Part shown: positions 7,219 through 13,878 of the stretch, piece by piece
Numbering within the stretch: position 1 is the first letter of the stretch
Layout: every line of letters starts with the position of its first letter
DNA from: Pseudomonadota bacterium
Lineage (GTDB): Bacteria > Pseudomonadota > Gammaproteobacteria > Xanthomonadales > Xanthomonadaceae
Reading direction: 5' to 3'
Length of the DNA: 18,876 bases
NCBI GenBank assembly: GCA_023388955.1
Contig: JAEWFH010000049.1
Coordinates: forward strand, 1-18,876
Program-made: the position numbers and the translations under genes
The notes under the pieces: generated by a model
Seen by the model: only the letters and a program-made list of their open reading frames with translations
Database searches by the model: none
What the model was told of the DNA's origin: nothing

Positions 7219-8233
7219 GCGTGGTCTCCCCGGCCTGTGCGTCGGCACCAGCGGCATCCCCGGCGACGGTGTCCGCGCCCGGCGCCGGCGCCAGCCCGTC
7301 CGCGCGCGCAACTCCCGGTTCCGCCCCCGGCGTGGCGGCGCTGACACCCTGCGCCGCCAGCCAGGAGTGGAACGCAAGCCCCTCCGCATCCGCGGCGCCC
7401 CCGGGGTCGGCCAGCAACTCGAAGTCACGATGGGTCAGCACCTCGACCTCGCGGTCGTAGCGCGACGCCGGCTCCTCGCCTTCCGCCAGCGAGCCGCTCC
7501 AGATCTCCCCCTCGGCGGGCCCGGCCAGCCGCCCGATCAGCGCATCCCCGAAGAAGGTCGCGACGAAGGCAAGCACGCACACCACCAGCAGGACCCACAG
7601 CGCCGGCACCAGCCAGCGCGGGCGGGCCGGGGACGGCGCGGCGGCGGGCGCTGCTTCCGCCTCGCCGCCGGTCGCCAGCGCCTCCGCACGCGCCTGCGCC
7701 AGGAAGCGCTGCCGCTCCGGCGGCAGGTTCTTGATCCGGCCGTGCACCCGCTCGCGCAGCTGGCGCCATTGCGTGGCGAGCGCGGCCTGTTCCTCGCTGC
7801 CGGCAAGCGTCGCCAGCGCGCGGCGCACGGCCAGCTCATAGCTGGAGGTGGTCACGCCCATCACCTGCGCGGCAACGTCCTGCTCCAGCCCCCCCGCCAG
7901 GCTCAGCAGCAAGGCCGCCCGCGGCCCCGCGCCCAGGGCGGCGAGGCGGTCGGTGGGCGACAGCTCCACCCGCACCGGCACGTGGCTGCGCAACTCCGGA
8001 CGTGCCAGCAACTGGCTCCAAAAACGTGCCGGCCACGCCGACATCACCTCGCCGGCGCCGGGATCCTCCCGGGCCGCCTCCAGCTGGAAGCCGGCCATGG
8101 CCCGGGCAAGTGCGCGGTCACCACTCGCGGCGTCGCCACACTGCAACTCGGCCAGGACCGCTGCGCGGCGTTCCACGCCGCGCAGGAACGCAGCGAGCGC
8201 CGGCGAGTTCGGGGAAGGGGACTCAGCACTCAT
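7205..8233 (-). CDS. Sigma-70 region 4-like protein with a C-terminal membrane span
   Basis: I do not recognise a named gene. The 342-residue product has an N-terminal helical part. A segment at about 95-142 (LAALGAGPRAALLLSLAGGLEQDVAAQVMGV plus SSYELAVRRALATL, read as two pieces) matches the shape of a sigma-70 region 4 helix-turn-helix: 'L...R..LLL....GL...VAA.VMGVT...Y...V.RAL..L'. It is followed by an Ala/Pro linker, one membrane helix (208-228, LVPALWVLLVVCVLAFVATFF) and an acidic, Ala/Gly/Pro-rich tail with no fold. The N-terminal region 2 core motifs of sigma factors are not evident, so it may be a degenerate ECF factor fused to a membrane anchor. Start ATG 8233 has GGTGAG nine bases before it. 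It heads the DUF3106-MATE-sppA run. A DNA-binding or sigma-like role is inference. Confidence 0.6.
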   Translation of the reverse strand: MSAESPSPNSPALAAFLRGVERRAAVLAELQCGDAASGDRALARAMAGFQLEAAREDPGAGEVMSAWPARFWSQLLARPELRSHVPVRVELSPTDRLAALGAGPRAALLLSLAGGLEQDVAAQVMGVTTSSYELAVRRALATLAGSEEQAALATQWRQLRERVHGRIKNLPPERQRFLAQARAEALATGGEAEAAPAAAPSPARPRWLVPALWVLLVVCVLAFVATFFGDALIGRLAGPAEGEIWSGSLAEGEEPASRYDREVEVLTHRDFELLADPGGAADAEGLAFHSWLAAQGVSAATPGAEPGVARADGLAPAPGADTVAGDAAGADAQAGETTHEPR

Positions 8234-8257
8234 CAAGGGGTTCTCACCATCGCGTCG

Positions 8258-8263
8258 ATCATA
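8258..8263 (-). promoter_or_regulatory. Possible -10 box for the sigma-like/DUF3106/MATE/sppA run
   Basis: TATGAT on the minus strand lies 24 bases before the ATG at 8233 and matches five of six bases of TATAAT. No good -35 stands at 16-18 bases, so an alternative sigma factor or activator could be needed. Tentative. Confidence 0.3.
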
Positions 8264-8295
8264 CCCACGCGCACCCTCCCGCCGTGACACGCGTC

Positions 8296-8470
8296 GCAAG
8301 GTCAGGCTTGCAAACGTGGCGTGACGGCCCCCGCAGGGCCGGGAGGGTTTTGCACAGCGTGCGCAAGCCCAACCTGAATCGGCATTCAGCAACCTCAAGC
8401 GCTTCGTTACGCCAATGTTTCACGGCCAAGCCATTGAATCAAAAGGAATTAAGTGGCTTGGCGCTTTTTT
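8296..8470 (+). ncRNA. Candidate structured small RNA ending in an intrinsic terminator
   Basis: In a 449-base stretch without genes, the plus strand carries successive stem-loops: GCAAG/CTTGC (8296-8311), CGGCCC/GGGCCG around CCGCA (8325-8341), GCAC/GTGC (8352-8362) and CTGAAT/ATTCAG around CGGC (8374-8389). They end in a strong terminator (8425-8470). No rightward gene lies upstream, so the terminator needs its own transcript. The 5' end and promoter are not evident. It could instead be an attenuated leader for priA, but the next start is over 200 bases downstream. No known family is recognised with confidence. Confidence 0.4.
8425..8470 (+). terminator. Strong rightward intrinsic terminator
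   Basis: GCCAAGCCA (8425-8433) pairs perfectly with TGGCTTGGC (8454-8462). The inner bases TTGAATC and GAATTAA extend the stem with a bulged G, one mismatch and a G-T pair, leaving an AAAAG loop. GC and then six T (8465-8470) follow on the plus strand. The minus strand has no T-run, so it works only rightward. Confidence 0.8.
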
Positions 8471-8508
8471 CACCAACCCAACCGGGGGGCTTATGGCACC
8501 GGGGTTAC

Positions 8509-8533
8509 GTGCATTTGCCGACCGGCAATGCAC
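8509..8533 (+). other. Stem-loop upstream of the DnaA-box pair
   Basis: GTGCA/TGCAC and TTGCC/GGCAA form a 10-bp stem with one bulged T and a GACC loop. It sits between the small-RNA terminator and the DnaA-box-like pair. Its function is unknown. Confidence 0.45.
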
Positions 8534-8537
8534 AGAG

Positions 8538-8560
8538 TTGTCCACAGGCAGTGTGGATAA
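8538..8560. promoter_or_regulatory. Inverted pair of DnaA-box-like sequences upstream of priA
   Basis: TTGTCCACA reads rightward at 8538-8546, one mismatch from the DnaA box TTATCCACA. TGTGGATAA at 8552-8560 is the exact box on the minus strand. Five bases (GGCAG) separate them. The pair lies about 125 bases before priA in relatively AT-richer DNA. DnaA binding is inference; the pair is also a stem-loop and could have another role. Confidence 0.5.
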
Positions 8561-8670
8561 GCGGGTTTCTTCTTTACTGGCGCGCACTTGCGATCCATTG
8601 CGAAGTTTTCCGACAAGAGTGTGAGGCAATTGGCAGTTGACAGCGGTCGGCGGTCACCACCCGCGCCCGC

Positions 8671-8676
8671 TAGACT
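8671..8676 (+). promoter_or_regulatory. -10 box placed for a leaderless priA transcript
   Basis: TAGACT ends six bases before the priA ATG, which puts the expected transcription start at or next to the A of ATG. There is no Shine-Dalgarno, consistent with a leaderless mRNA, which is common in Xanthomonadaceae. A TTGACA at 8637-8642 is 28 bases from it, too far for a normal -35. Confidence 0.45.
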
Positions 8677-8682
8677 GCCCGC

Positions 8683-10896
8683 ATGGCCTCCGACCCCTCC
8701 CCCGCGGATGCCGGCGGGGTGGTCCGCGTCGCCCTGCCGGTCCCGATCCACCGCCTGTTCGACTACCTGCCGCCCCCCGGCGCGCGCCCCGGTGTCGGCT
8801 GCCGGGTGCGCGTGCCGTTCGGCCGGCGCGAGCTGGTCGGCATCGTGGCCGGCCACGGCGAAGCCGGCCCCGGGACGCGCGGCGAACTGAAACAGGCACT
8901 GGACTGCCTCGACCCCGCTCCCCTGGTACGCGGAGAGCTGCTGGCCTCGCTGCAGTGGCTGTCGCGTTATACCCACACCCCTCTCGGCGAGGTCCTGGCC
9001 ACCGCCCTGCCCGCGGCGCTGCGCCACGGCGAGCCGCTTCCCGACGTGCGCACCCGTGGCTGGCAACTGACCGCCGCCGGCAAAGCGACACTGGACTCGA
9101 TGCGAACCGGCCGGCCCCGCCAGCTTGCCGGCGAGCTCGCCGGCGGCGCGCTGGACGAGGACAACCTCGCAGCCCGCGTGGAAGGTTGGCGGGCCGCCGC
9201 GCGCAGCCTGGCCGAACGCGGCCTGGCCGAGCCGGTGTTCCTGGACGCTCCACCGGCGATGCCCGCTCCCCCCGCCGGCCCCATCCCCAACGAGGACCAG
9301 CGGGCCGCGATCGAGGCGGTCACGGAAAGCACCGGCTTCGCCCCCTTCCTGCTGGACGGCGTCACCGGGAGCGGCAAGACCGAGGTGTACCTGCACGCGA
9401 TCCAGGCCTGCCTGGCGCGCGGCCGGCAGGCCCTGGTGCTGGTGCCGGAAATCGGCCTGACGCCGCAGCTGCTGGGGCGTTTCCGCGACCGCCTGGGCGT
9501 CGCGGTCCACGCCTACCATTCGGGGCTGTCGGACGGGGAGCGGGCGCGCACCTGGGCCGCCTGCCACGCGGGGCTGGCCCGGGTGGTGGTCGGCACGCGC
9601 TCGGCGGTGTTCCTGCCGCTGCCCGAACCGGGCCTGGTGGTGGTCGACGAGGAGCACGACGGCAGCTTCAAGCAGCTCGACGGCATCCGCTACCACGCCC
9701 GTGACTTCGCTCTGTACCGCGGCAAGGCCATGGGCGTGCCGGTGGTGCTGGGCAGCGCGACGCCGTCGCTGGAGTCGCTCAACAATGCCCAGGCCGATCG
9801 CTACCGGCACCTGCGCCTGCACCGGCGCGCCGGGTCGGCACGGCCGCCGCAGGTACGCGTGGTGGACGTGCGCAAGCGGCCGCTGGAGGCGGGGCTGTCC
9901 CCGGAGTTGCTGGCCGGGATCGGGCAGGCACTGGAGGCCGGAGGGCAGGTGCTGGTGTTCCGCAACCGCCGCGGCTACGCCCCGGTCCTGCTGTGCCACG
10001 ACTGCGGCTGGAGCGCGTGCTGCGCCCGCTGCAGCGGGCAGGAGCGCGGCACCCCGATGACGGTGCACGCGGCCGGACGCCGGCTGCAATGCCACCACTG
10101 CGGGGCACGGCGACCCGCGCCCAGCGCCTGCCCGGACTGTGGCGGCCTGGGCCTGCAACCACAGGGCGCCGGCACCGAGCGCATCGAGGAGGTGCTGCAG
10201 GCACGCTTCCCCGGCCAGAGCGTGGTCCGCATCGACCGCGGCAGCACCCGCCAGCGCGACGGCCTGGCGCAGCGGCTGGCGGAGTTCGGCGACGACCCGG
10301 GCATCCTGGTCGGCACCCAGATGCTGGCCAAGGGCCACGACCTGCCCAACCTGACCCTGGTGGCGGTGGTGGGCATCGACGAAGGCCTGTTCAGCGCCGA
10401 CTTCCGCGCGCCCGAGAAGCTGGCGCAGCTGCTGATCCAGGTCGCCGGCCGCGCCGGGCGCGCGGCGAAGGCCGGCCACGTGCTGTTGCAGACCCACCAC
10501 CCGGACCACCCGCTGCTGGGCACCCTGCTGCAGGGCGGCTACCACGCCTTCGCGGGGCAAGAGCTGGAACTGCGCGAGGCCGCCGGATTCCCCCCCTTCG
10601 CCTACCTGGCCCTGGTGCGCGCGGAAGCAAAGCAGGTCACCGATTGCGATGGTTTCCTGCGCGCAGCGCGCGGATGCATCGAACAGGTCGCCGGGGACGC
10701 GCTCGAGCTCAGCGGCCCACTGCCGGCCCCGATGCCGCGCCGGGCCGGCTACCAGCGCACCCAGCTGCTGCTGTCGTCCCCCACGCGCCAGGCCCTGCAC
10801 GGCGTGCTGGATGCGGCGCTGCCCGCGATCCGGGAGCTGCCGGAAGCGCGCAAGGTGCGCTGGTCGCTGGACGTGGACCCGGTCGACCTCTACTGA
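8683..10896 (+). CDS. priA: Primosomal protein N', replication-restart helicase PriA
   Basis: PriA is a 3'-to-5' superfamily 2 helicase that recognises stalled forks and reloads the replisome. The 737-residue product has the N-terminal DNA-binding domain (VRVALPVPIHRLFDYLPP, about 13-110). Walker A is GVTGSGKT (226-233), the Walker B box DEEH is at 322-325, and the motif GSATPSLES follows. A zinc module has eight cysteines (438, 441, 447, 450, 470, 473, 483, 486). The later helicase motifs GTQMLAKGHDLPNLTLV and QVAGRAGRAAK are present. The spacing between the second and third cysteine pairs is about five residues longer than in E. coli. The ATG at 8683 has no Shine-Dalgarno but a -10 box directly before it. 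It is a single rightward gene, convergent with rpoH. It is the only rightward gene between 3151 and the end. Confidence 0.97.
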   Translation: MASDPSPADAGGVVRVALPVPIHRLFDYLPPPGARPGVGCRVRVPFGRRELVGIVAGHGEAGPGTRGELKQALDCLDPAPLVRGELLASLQWLSRYTHTPLGEVLATALPAALRHGEPLPDVRTRGWQLTAAGKATLDSMRTGRPRQLAGELAGGALDEDNLAARVEGWRAAARSLAERGLAEPVFLDAPPAMPAPPAGPIPNEDQRAAIEAVTESTGFAPFLLDGVTGSGKTEVYLHAIQACLARGRQALVLVPEIGLTPQLLGRFRDRLGVAVHAYHSGLSDGERARTWAACHAGLARVVVGTRSAVFLPLPEPGLVVVDEEHDGSFKQLDGIRYHARDFALYRGKAMGVPVVLGSATPSLESLNNAQADRYRHLRLHRRAGSARPPQVRVVDVRKRPLEAGLSPELLAGIGQALEAGGQVLVFRNRRGYAPVLLCHDCGWSACCARCSGQERGTPMTVHAAGRRLQCHHCGARRPAPSACPDCGGLGLQPQGAGTERIEEVLQARFPGQSVVRIDRGSTRQRDGLAQRLAEFGDDPGILVGTQMLAKGHDLPNLTLVAVVGIDEGLFSADFRAPEKLAQLLIQVAGRAGRAAKAGHVLLQTHHPDHPLLGTLLQGGYHAFAGQELELREAAGFPPFAYLALVRAEAKQVTDCDGFLRAARGCIEQVAGDALELSGPLPAPMPRRAGYQRTQLLLSSPTRQALHGVLDAALPAIRELPEARKVRWSLDVDPVDLY

Positions 10897-10924
10897 CGCG
10901 CCGCGCGAACGCCGCCGCCGGCAC

Positions 10925-10958
10925 AAAAAGACGGGCGGCCCGGTTTCCCGGGCCGCCC
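10925..10958 (-). terminator. Intrinsic terminator of rpoH, between convergent priA and rpoH
   Basis: GGGCGGCCCGG (10933-10943) pairs with CCGGGCCGCCC (10948-10958) in an 11-bp perfect stem with a four-base loop. Read on the minus strand it is followed by GTC and five T. That makes it the rpoH terminator. The stem may also help end priA mRNA, but no T-run follows rightward. Confidence 0.85.
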
Positions 10959-10984
10959 ACCGTGAGACTCGTTTTCCGCCGGGC

Positions 10985-11863
10985 TCAGGCGGTGAACAGC
11001 GCGCGCATCTTCTTCAGCGCATTGGCCTCGATCTGGCGGATCCGCTCGGCGGACACGCCGTACTCGTCGGCCAGTTCCTGCAGGGTGACCTTGCCCTCGT
11101 CCCCCAGCCAGCGGCGGGCGACGATGTCGCGCGAGCGCTCATCCAGCTTGGCCAGGCCCTCGCGCAGCAGCGACAGCTGGTTCTCCTCCTCGTCCTCGCG
11201 CGCGTACAGCTGCGAGGGGCTTTCCTCATCGGTACGCAGGTAGGCCTCCGGCGAGGGCGGGGCCCGGTCGTCGTCGTCCCCGGCGGGCGCGTCGAAGCCG
11301 ATGTCGCGGCCGGACAGACGCGACTCCATCTCCAGCACCTCGCGCTCGGAGACGTTCAGGTCGGCGGCCACCGCGCTCACCTCGGCGGCGTTCATCCAGC
11401 CGAGGCGCTTCTTGCTCTTGCGCAGGTTGAAGAACAGCTTGCGTTGCGCCTTGGTGGTGGCGACCTTCACGATGCGCCAGTTCTTGAGGATGAACTCGTG
11501 CATCTCGGCCCGGATCCAGTGCACGGCGAAGCTCACCAGCCGCACGCCCTGGTCGGGGTCGAAACGCTTGACCGCCTTCATCAGGCCGATGTTGCCTTCC
11601 TGGATCAGGTCGCCCAGCGGCAGGCCGTAGCCGTTGTAGCCACGCGCCACATGGACCACGAAGCGCAGGTGCGAATGCACCAGTTCGCGGGCGGCGTCGA
11701 GGTCTTCCTGCTCGTGGAAGCGACGTGCCAGCTGCTGCTCTTCTTCGACGGTGAGTACCGGGATCCTGTGGACCGCGCCAATGTAGGCGTCCAGCGAGCC
11801 GAGCGCGCTCGGGACCGGCAGGTTGTTGGCGACAAGCGCCCTGGAAGCCGTGGTATCTGTCAT
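10985..11863 (-). CDS. rpoH: Heat-shock RNA polymerase sigma factor, sigma-32
   Basis: RpoH directs RNA polymerase to heat-shock promoters. The 292-residue product shows region 2 (about 60-130, including DLIQEGNIGLMKAVKRFDP and VSFAVHWIRAEMHEFIL), the diagnostic RpoH box QRKLFFNLRK (140-149), and region 4 at the C-terminus (LQELADEYGVSAERIRQIEANALKKM). A Glu/Asp-rich stretch at about 195-227 lies between regions 3 and 4. The ATG at 11863 gives MTDTTASRALVANNLPVPSA, a normal start. A TAAAAT -10 lies seven bases before it, so the mRNA is probably leaderless. Heat control by a 5' RNA thermometer is therefore unlikely unless another upstream promoter exists. The gene stands after ung with a 163-base gap and has its own terminator. 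Confidence 0.97.
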   Translation of the reverse strand: MTDTTASRALVANNLPVPSALGSLDAYIGAVHRIPVLTVEEEQQLARRFHEQEDLDAARELVHSHLRFVVHVARGYNGYGLPLGDLIQEGNIGLMKAVKRFDPDQGVRLVSFAVHWIRAEMHEFILKNWRIVKVATTKAQRKLFFNLRKSKKRLGWMNAAEVSAVAADLNVSEREVLEMESRLSGRDIGFDAPAGDDDDRAPPSPEAYLRTDEESPSQLYAREDEEENQLSLLREGLAKLDERSRDIVARRWLGDEGKVTLQELADEYGVSAERIRQIEANALKKMRALFTA

Positions 11864-11870
11864 GGCGATG

Positions 11871-11876
11871 ATTTTA
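11871..11876 (-). promoter_or_regulatory. -10 box placed for a leaderless rpoH transcript
   Basis: TAAAAT on the minus strand is seven bases upstream of the rpoH ATG, so transcription would start at or next to the start codon. No Shine-Dalgarno is seen. The -35 at 17 bases (TAGAAG) is poor, so an activator or an extra promoter further upstream is possible. Confidence 0.45.
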
Positions 11877-11919
11877 CCAGTTCCAATAGCTAACTTCTAA
11901 TACGAAATTTGGCGTCGGG

Positions 11920-11941
11920 TGTTCTGTTCATGGAACGAACA
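11920..11941. promoter_or_regulatory. Nested GTTC/GAAC dyad upstream of rpoH
   Basis: TGTTC (11920-11924) and GAACA (11937-11941) enclose GTTC (11926-11929), ATG and GAAC (11933-11936). The dyad lies about 60 bases upstream of the rpoH start, outside the -10. It resembles a dimeric regulator site or a double half-site of the GAAC/GTTC type. Which protein binds is unknown. The rest of the 163-base gap shows nothing clear. Confidence 0.35.
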
Positions 11942-12026
11942 ACCCTGGTCGCCCGGGCGGGAACAACGCAGGCTTAGAGTGCGACGGGCCATGTAAGTTC
12001 CCGATCAACGGTAGCCGGGAAAGGGT

Positions 12027-12794
12027 TCACGGCACCACCATGCCGTCGCCGCGCCAGGCCGCTTCGGCACTGGCCGGCAGCGCCCAGTCGACCGGCGCCC
12101 TGCCGCGCGCGGCCAGGTAGCGGTTGGCCTTGGAGAAGTGACCACAACCGAGGAACCCGCGGTGCGCCGACAGCGGCGAGGGATGCGGGGCGCGCAGCAC
12201 GCAATGGCGCGTGCGGTCGATGACCGCGCCCTTCTTCTGCGCGTAGCTGCCCCACAACAGGAACACCAGGTCCTCGCGCTCGCGCGCCAGCACCTCGACC
12301 ACGTGGTCCGTGAACCCCTCCCAGCCGCGGCCCTGGTGCGAACCGGCCCGGCCGGCCTCCACCGTCAACACCGCATTGAGCAGCAGCACGCCCTGGCGGG
12401 CCCACGGCAACAGGCAGCCGTGCGCCACCGGGGCGATGCCAAGGTCGGCCTGCAGCTCCTTGTAGATGTTCACCAGCGATGGCGGCACCGGCACCCCCGG
12501 GCGCACCGAGAAGCACAGCCCGTGCGCCTGGCCGGGGCCGTGGTAGGGATCCTGGCCCAGCACCACCACCCGCACCCGGTCGAAGGGCGTCGCCTGGAAG
12601 GCCGAGAAGATCTCGCCGCCGGGCGGGTACACCTGCACCCCGTCCTGCTTGCGCGTACGCAGGTACGCCGACAGCTCGCGCATCTCGGGGCGCAACAGCC
12701 AGTCGCCCACGCGCTGCTTCCACGACGGTTCCAGCTGGATCCGTTCGGAAGGCGCGCCGGTGGCGCCGGGGGTTTCGGTGGCGGTGGGACCCAT
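12027..12794 (-). CDS. ung: Uracil-DNA glycosylase, family 1
   Basis: UNG removes uracil from DNA and starts base-excision repair. The 255-residue product has the water-activating motif GQDPYHG (catalytic Asp82) and the leucine-loop motif HPSPLSAHRGF (His204 stabilises the uracil anion). It also has FSVRPGVPVPPSL (Phe stacks on uracil) and LLLNAVLTVEAG (recognition Asn140). The usual family 1 length is ~220-230; about 20 extra N-terminal Pro/Thr/Ala residues are present. The ATG at 12794 starts seven bases after the stop of the ATP-grasp gene, with AGGCGG close before it, so it is probably co-transcribed with the upstream cassette. It is followed by the 163-base rpoH promoter region. It is a housekeeping repair gene and need not share the cassette's function. 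Confidence 0.97.
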   Translation of the reverse strand: MGPTATETPGATGAPSERIQLEPSWKQRVGDWLLRPEMRELSAYLRTRKQDGVQVYPPGGEIFSAFQATPFDRVRVVVLGQDPYHGPGQAHGLCFSVRPGVPVPPSLVNIYKELQADLGIAPVAHGCLLPWARQGVLLLNAVLTVEAGRAGSHQGRGWEGFTDHVVEVLAREREDLVFLLWGSYAQKKGAVIDRTRHCVLRAPHPSPLSAHRGFLGCGHFSKANRYLAARGRAPVDWALPASAEAAWRGDGMVVP

Positions 12795-12801
12795 CCGCCT
12801 A

Positions 12802-13878
12802 TTACATCATCGCCAGCTCGGTATTGGTCAGGCTGCGCTTGTACTGGTCACGCAGGCCGACCTTGCGCTCCAGGTCGGCGATGATGTGGGCAGCGAACGG
12901 CAGCCCGCTCAGGTCCTCGATCATGTTGAGTCCGCCCGGGGTATCGACGTTGATCTCCATCATCTTGTCGCCCACGATGTCCAGGCCGGCCAGGTACATG
13001 CCGTCACGCATCAGCTTGGGGGCGACGATCCCGGCCAGGCGCAGGGCGTCGGCATCCGGGGTGACCAGCTCGTACTTGCCGCCGGCGCTGATGTTGCTGC
13101 GCGCATCGCCGCTGTCGTTGTAGCGGCGGATGCAGGCGTAGGTGCCCTCGATGCACAGCGGCCGCCCGTTGAGGGTCAGCAGGCGCAGGTCGCCTTCGGC
13201 GGCCCGCGGCAGGTACTCCTGCACGATCGCGTAGCCATCGCGGATCACCGCGTCGATCATCTGGTTGAGGTTGCCGCCGCTGTCGGGAGTGACCACGAAC
13301 ACGCCCTGCCCCCCCGAGCCCTGCAGGGGCTTGATCACGCCATGGCCTTCGTGGGCATTGATGAAGGACTTGATCTCGTCCGGATCCATGGTGATGCAGG
13401 TCGCCGGCCGTACTTCCTCGGGGAAGTGCTGGAAATAGGTCTTGTTGGACGCGTGGGCCAGATGGGTCGGGTCGTTGAGCACGATCACCCCGCGCAGCGC
13501 CGCCAGGTGGGCGAACAGCAGCCCGCTGTTGGGCGCCCAGGGCCGCTCCTCGACTTCGTCGGCGGGGTCGGAGCGCAGCACCAGCACGTCCAGTTCCTCG
13601 ATCGAGATGCGCTCGGTCGAGGCACCCTCCCCCTGCAGTTCCTCCAGCAACGCGGCATCGCTTTCGTAGTGGCTGGCGGAGGGCACGTGGGCGTGCGCGC
13701 GCACGGTGTCGTTGGCGTCGTAGATGAAGCCACCCAGGCCGACCAGGGCCACCCGGTGCCCGCGGTTCACGGCGGTGCGGGCGAGGCGGATGGTGGTGTA
13801 GTTCTCCTGCTCGGTGGACATGTCGTTGATGACGAAACCGAGCTGGATCGCGCGGTCGGGATCGGGGATGGCGGTCAT
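12802..13878 (-). CDS. Glutathione-synthetase-like ATP-grasp ligase
   Basis: The 358-residue product is an ATP-grasp carboxylate-amine ligase of the GshB type. It retains the GshB motifs: HGVIKPLQGSGGQGVFVV (ATP-binding Lys183 and the flexible loop), EGDLRLLTLNGRP (229-240), RSNISAGGKYELV (260-272) and the Mg2+/ATP motif EINVDTPGGLNMIE (308-321). These enzymes activate a carboxylate as acyl phosphate and join it to an amine. It is ~40 residues longer than ordinary GshB. It belongs to a cassette: it starts within the stop of the DUF1704 metallopeptidase (ATGA overlap), so the two are translationally coupled. True glutathione synthesis is possible, but no gshA is nearby, and related genes beside QEGLA proteins usually carry only the vague name 'glutathione synthetase'. 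The substrate is unknown. Confidence 0.85.
   Translation of the reverse strand: MTAIPDPDRAIQLGFVINDMSTEQENYTTIRLARTAVNRGHRVALVGLGGFIYDANDTVRAHAHVPSASHYESDAALLEELQGEGASTERISIEELDVLVLRSDPADEVEERPWAPNSGLLFAHLAALRGVIVLNDPTHLAHASNKTYFQHFPEEVRPATCITMDPDEIKSFINAHEGHGVIKPLQGSGGQGVFVVTPDSGGNLNQMIDAVIRDGYAIVQEYLPRAAEGDLRLLTLNGRPLCIEGTYACIRRYNDSGDARSNISAGGKYELVTPDADALRLAGIVAPKLMRDGMYLAGLDIVGDKMMEINVDTPGGLNMIEDLSGLPFAAHIIADLERKVGLRDQYKRSLTNTELAMM

Noticed and set aside
8415..8629. Two ~69-codon frames, one on each strand, in the gap before priA
   Set aside because: They cross the strong terminator and the DnaA-box-like pair, lack ribosome sites, and resemble no protein I know. Non-coding explanations fit better.
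8637..8676. TTGACA (8637-8642) and TAGACT (8671-8676) as one sigma-70 promoter for priA
   Set aside because: The spacer is 28 bases, far from 16-18. TAGACT was kept only as a -10, and TTGACA is probably chance.
8491..10926. An 811-codon minus-strand frame
   Set aside because: It is antisense to priA, which has all helicase motifs. It has the same biased composition and no recognisable fold.
12802..13878. Calling the ATP-grasp gene gshB outright
   Set aside because: The motifs match GshB well, but the extra length and the operon partners leave the substrate open, so no symbol was given.
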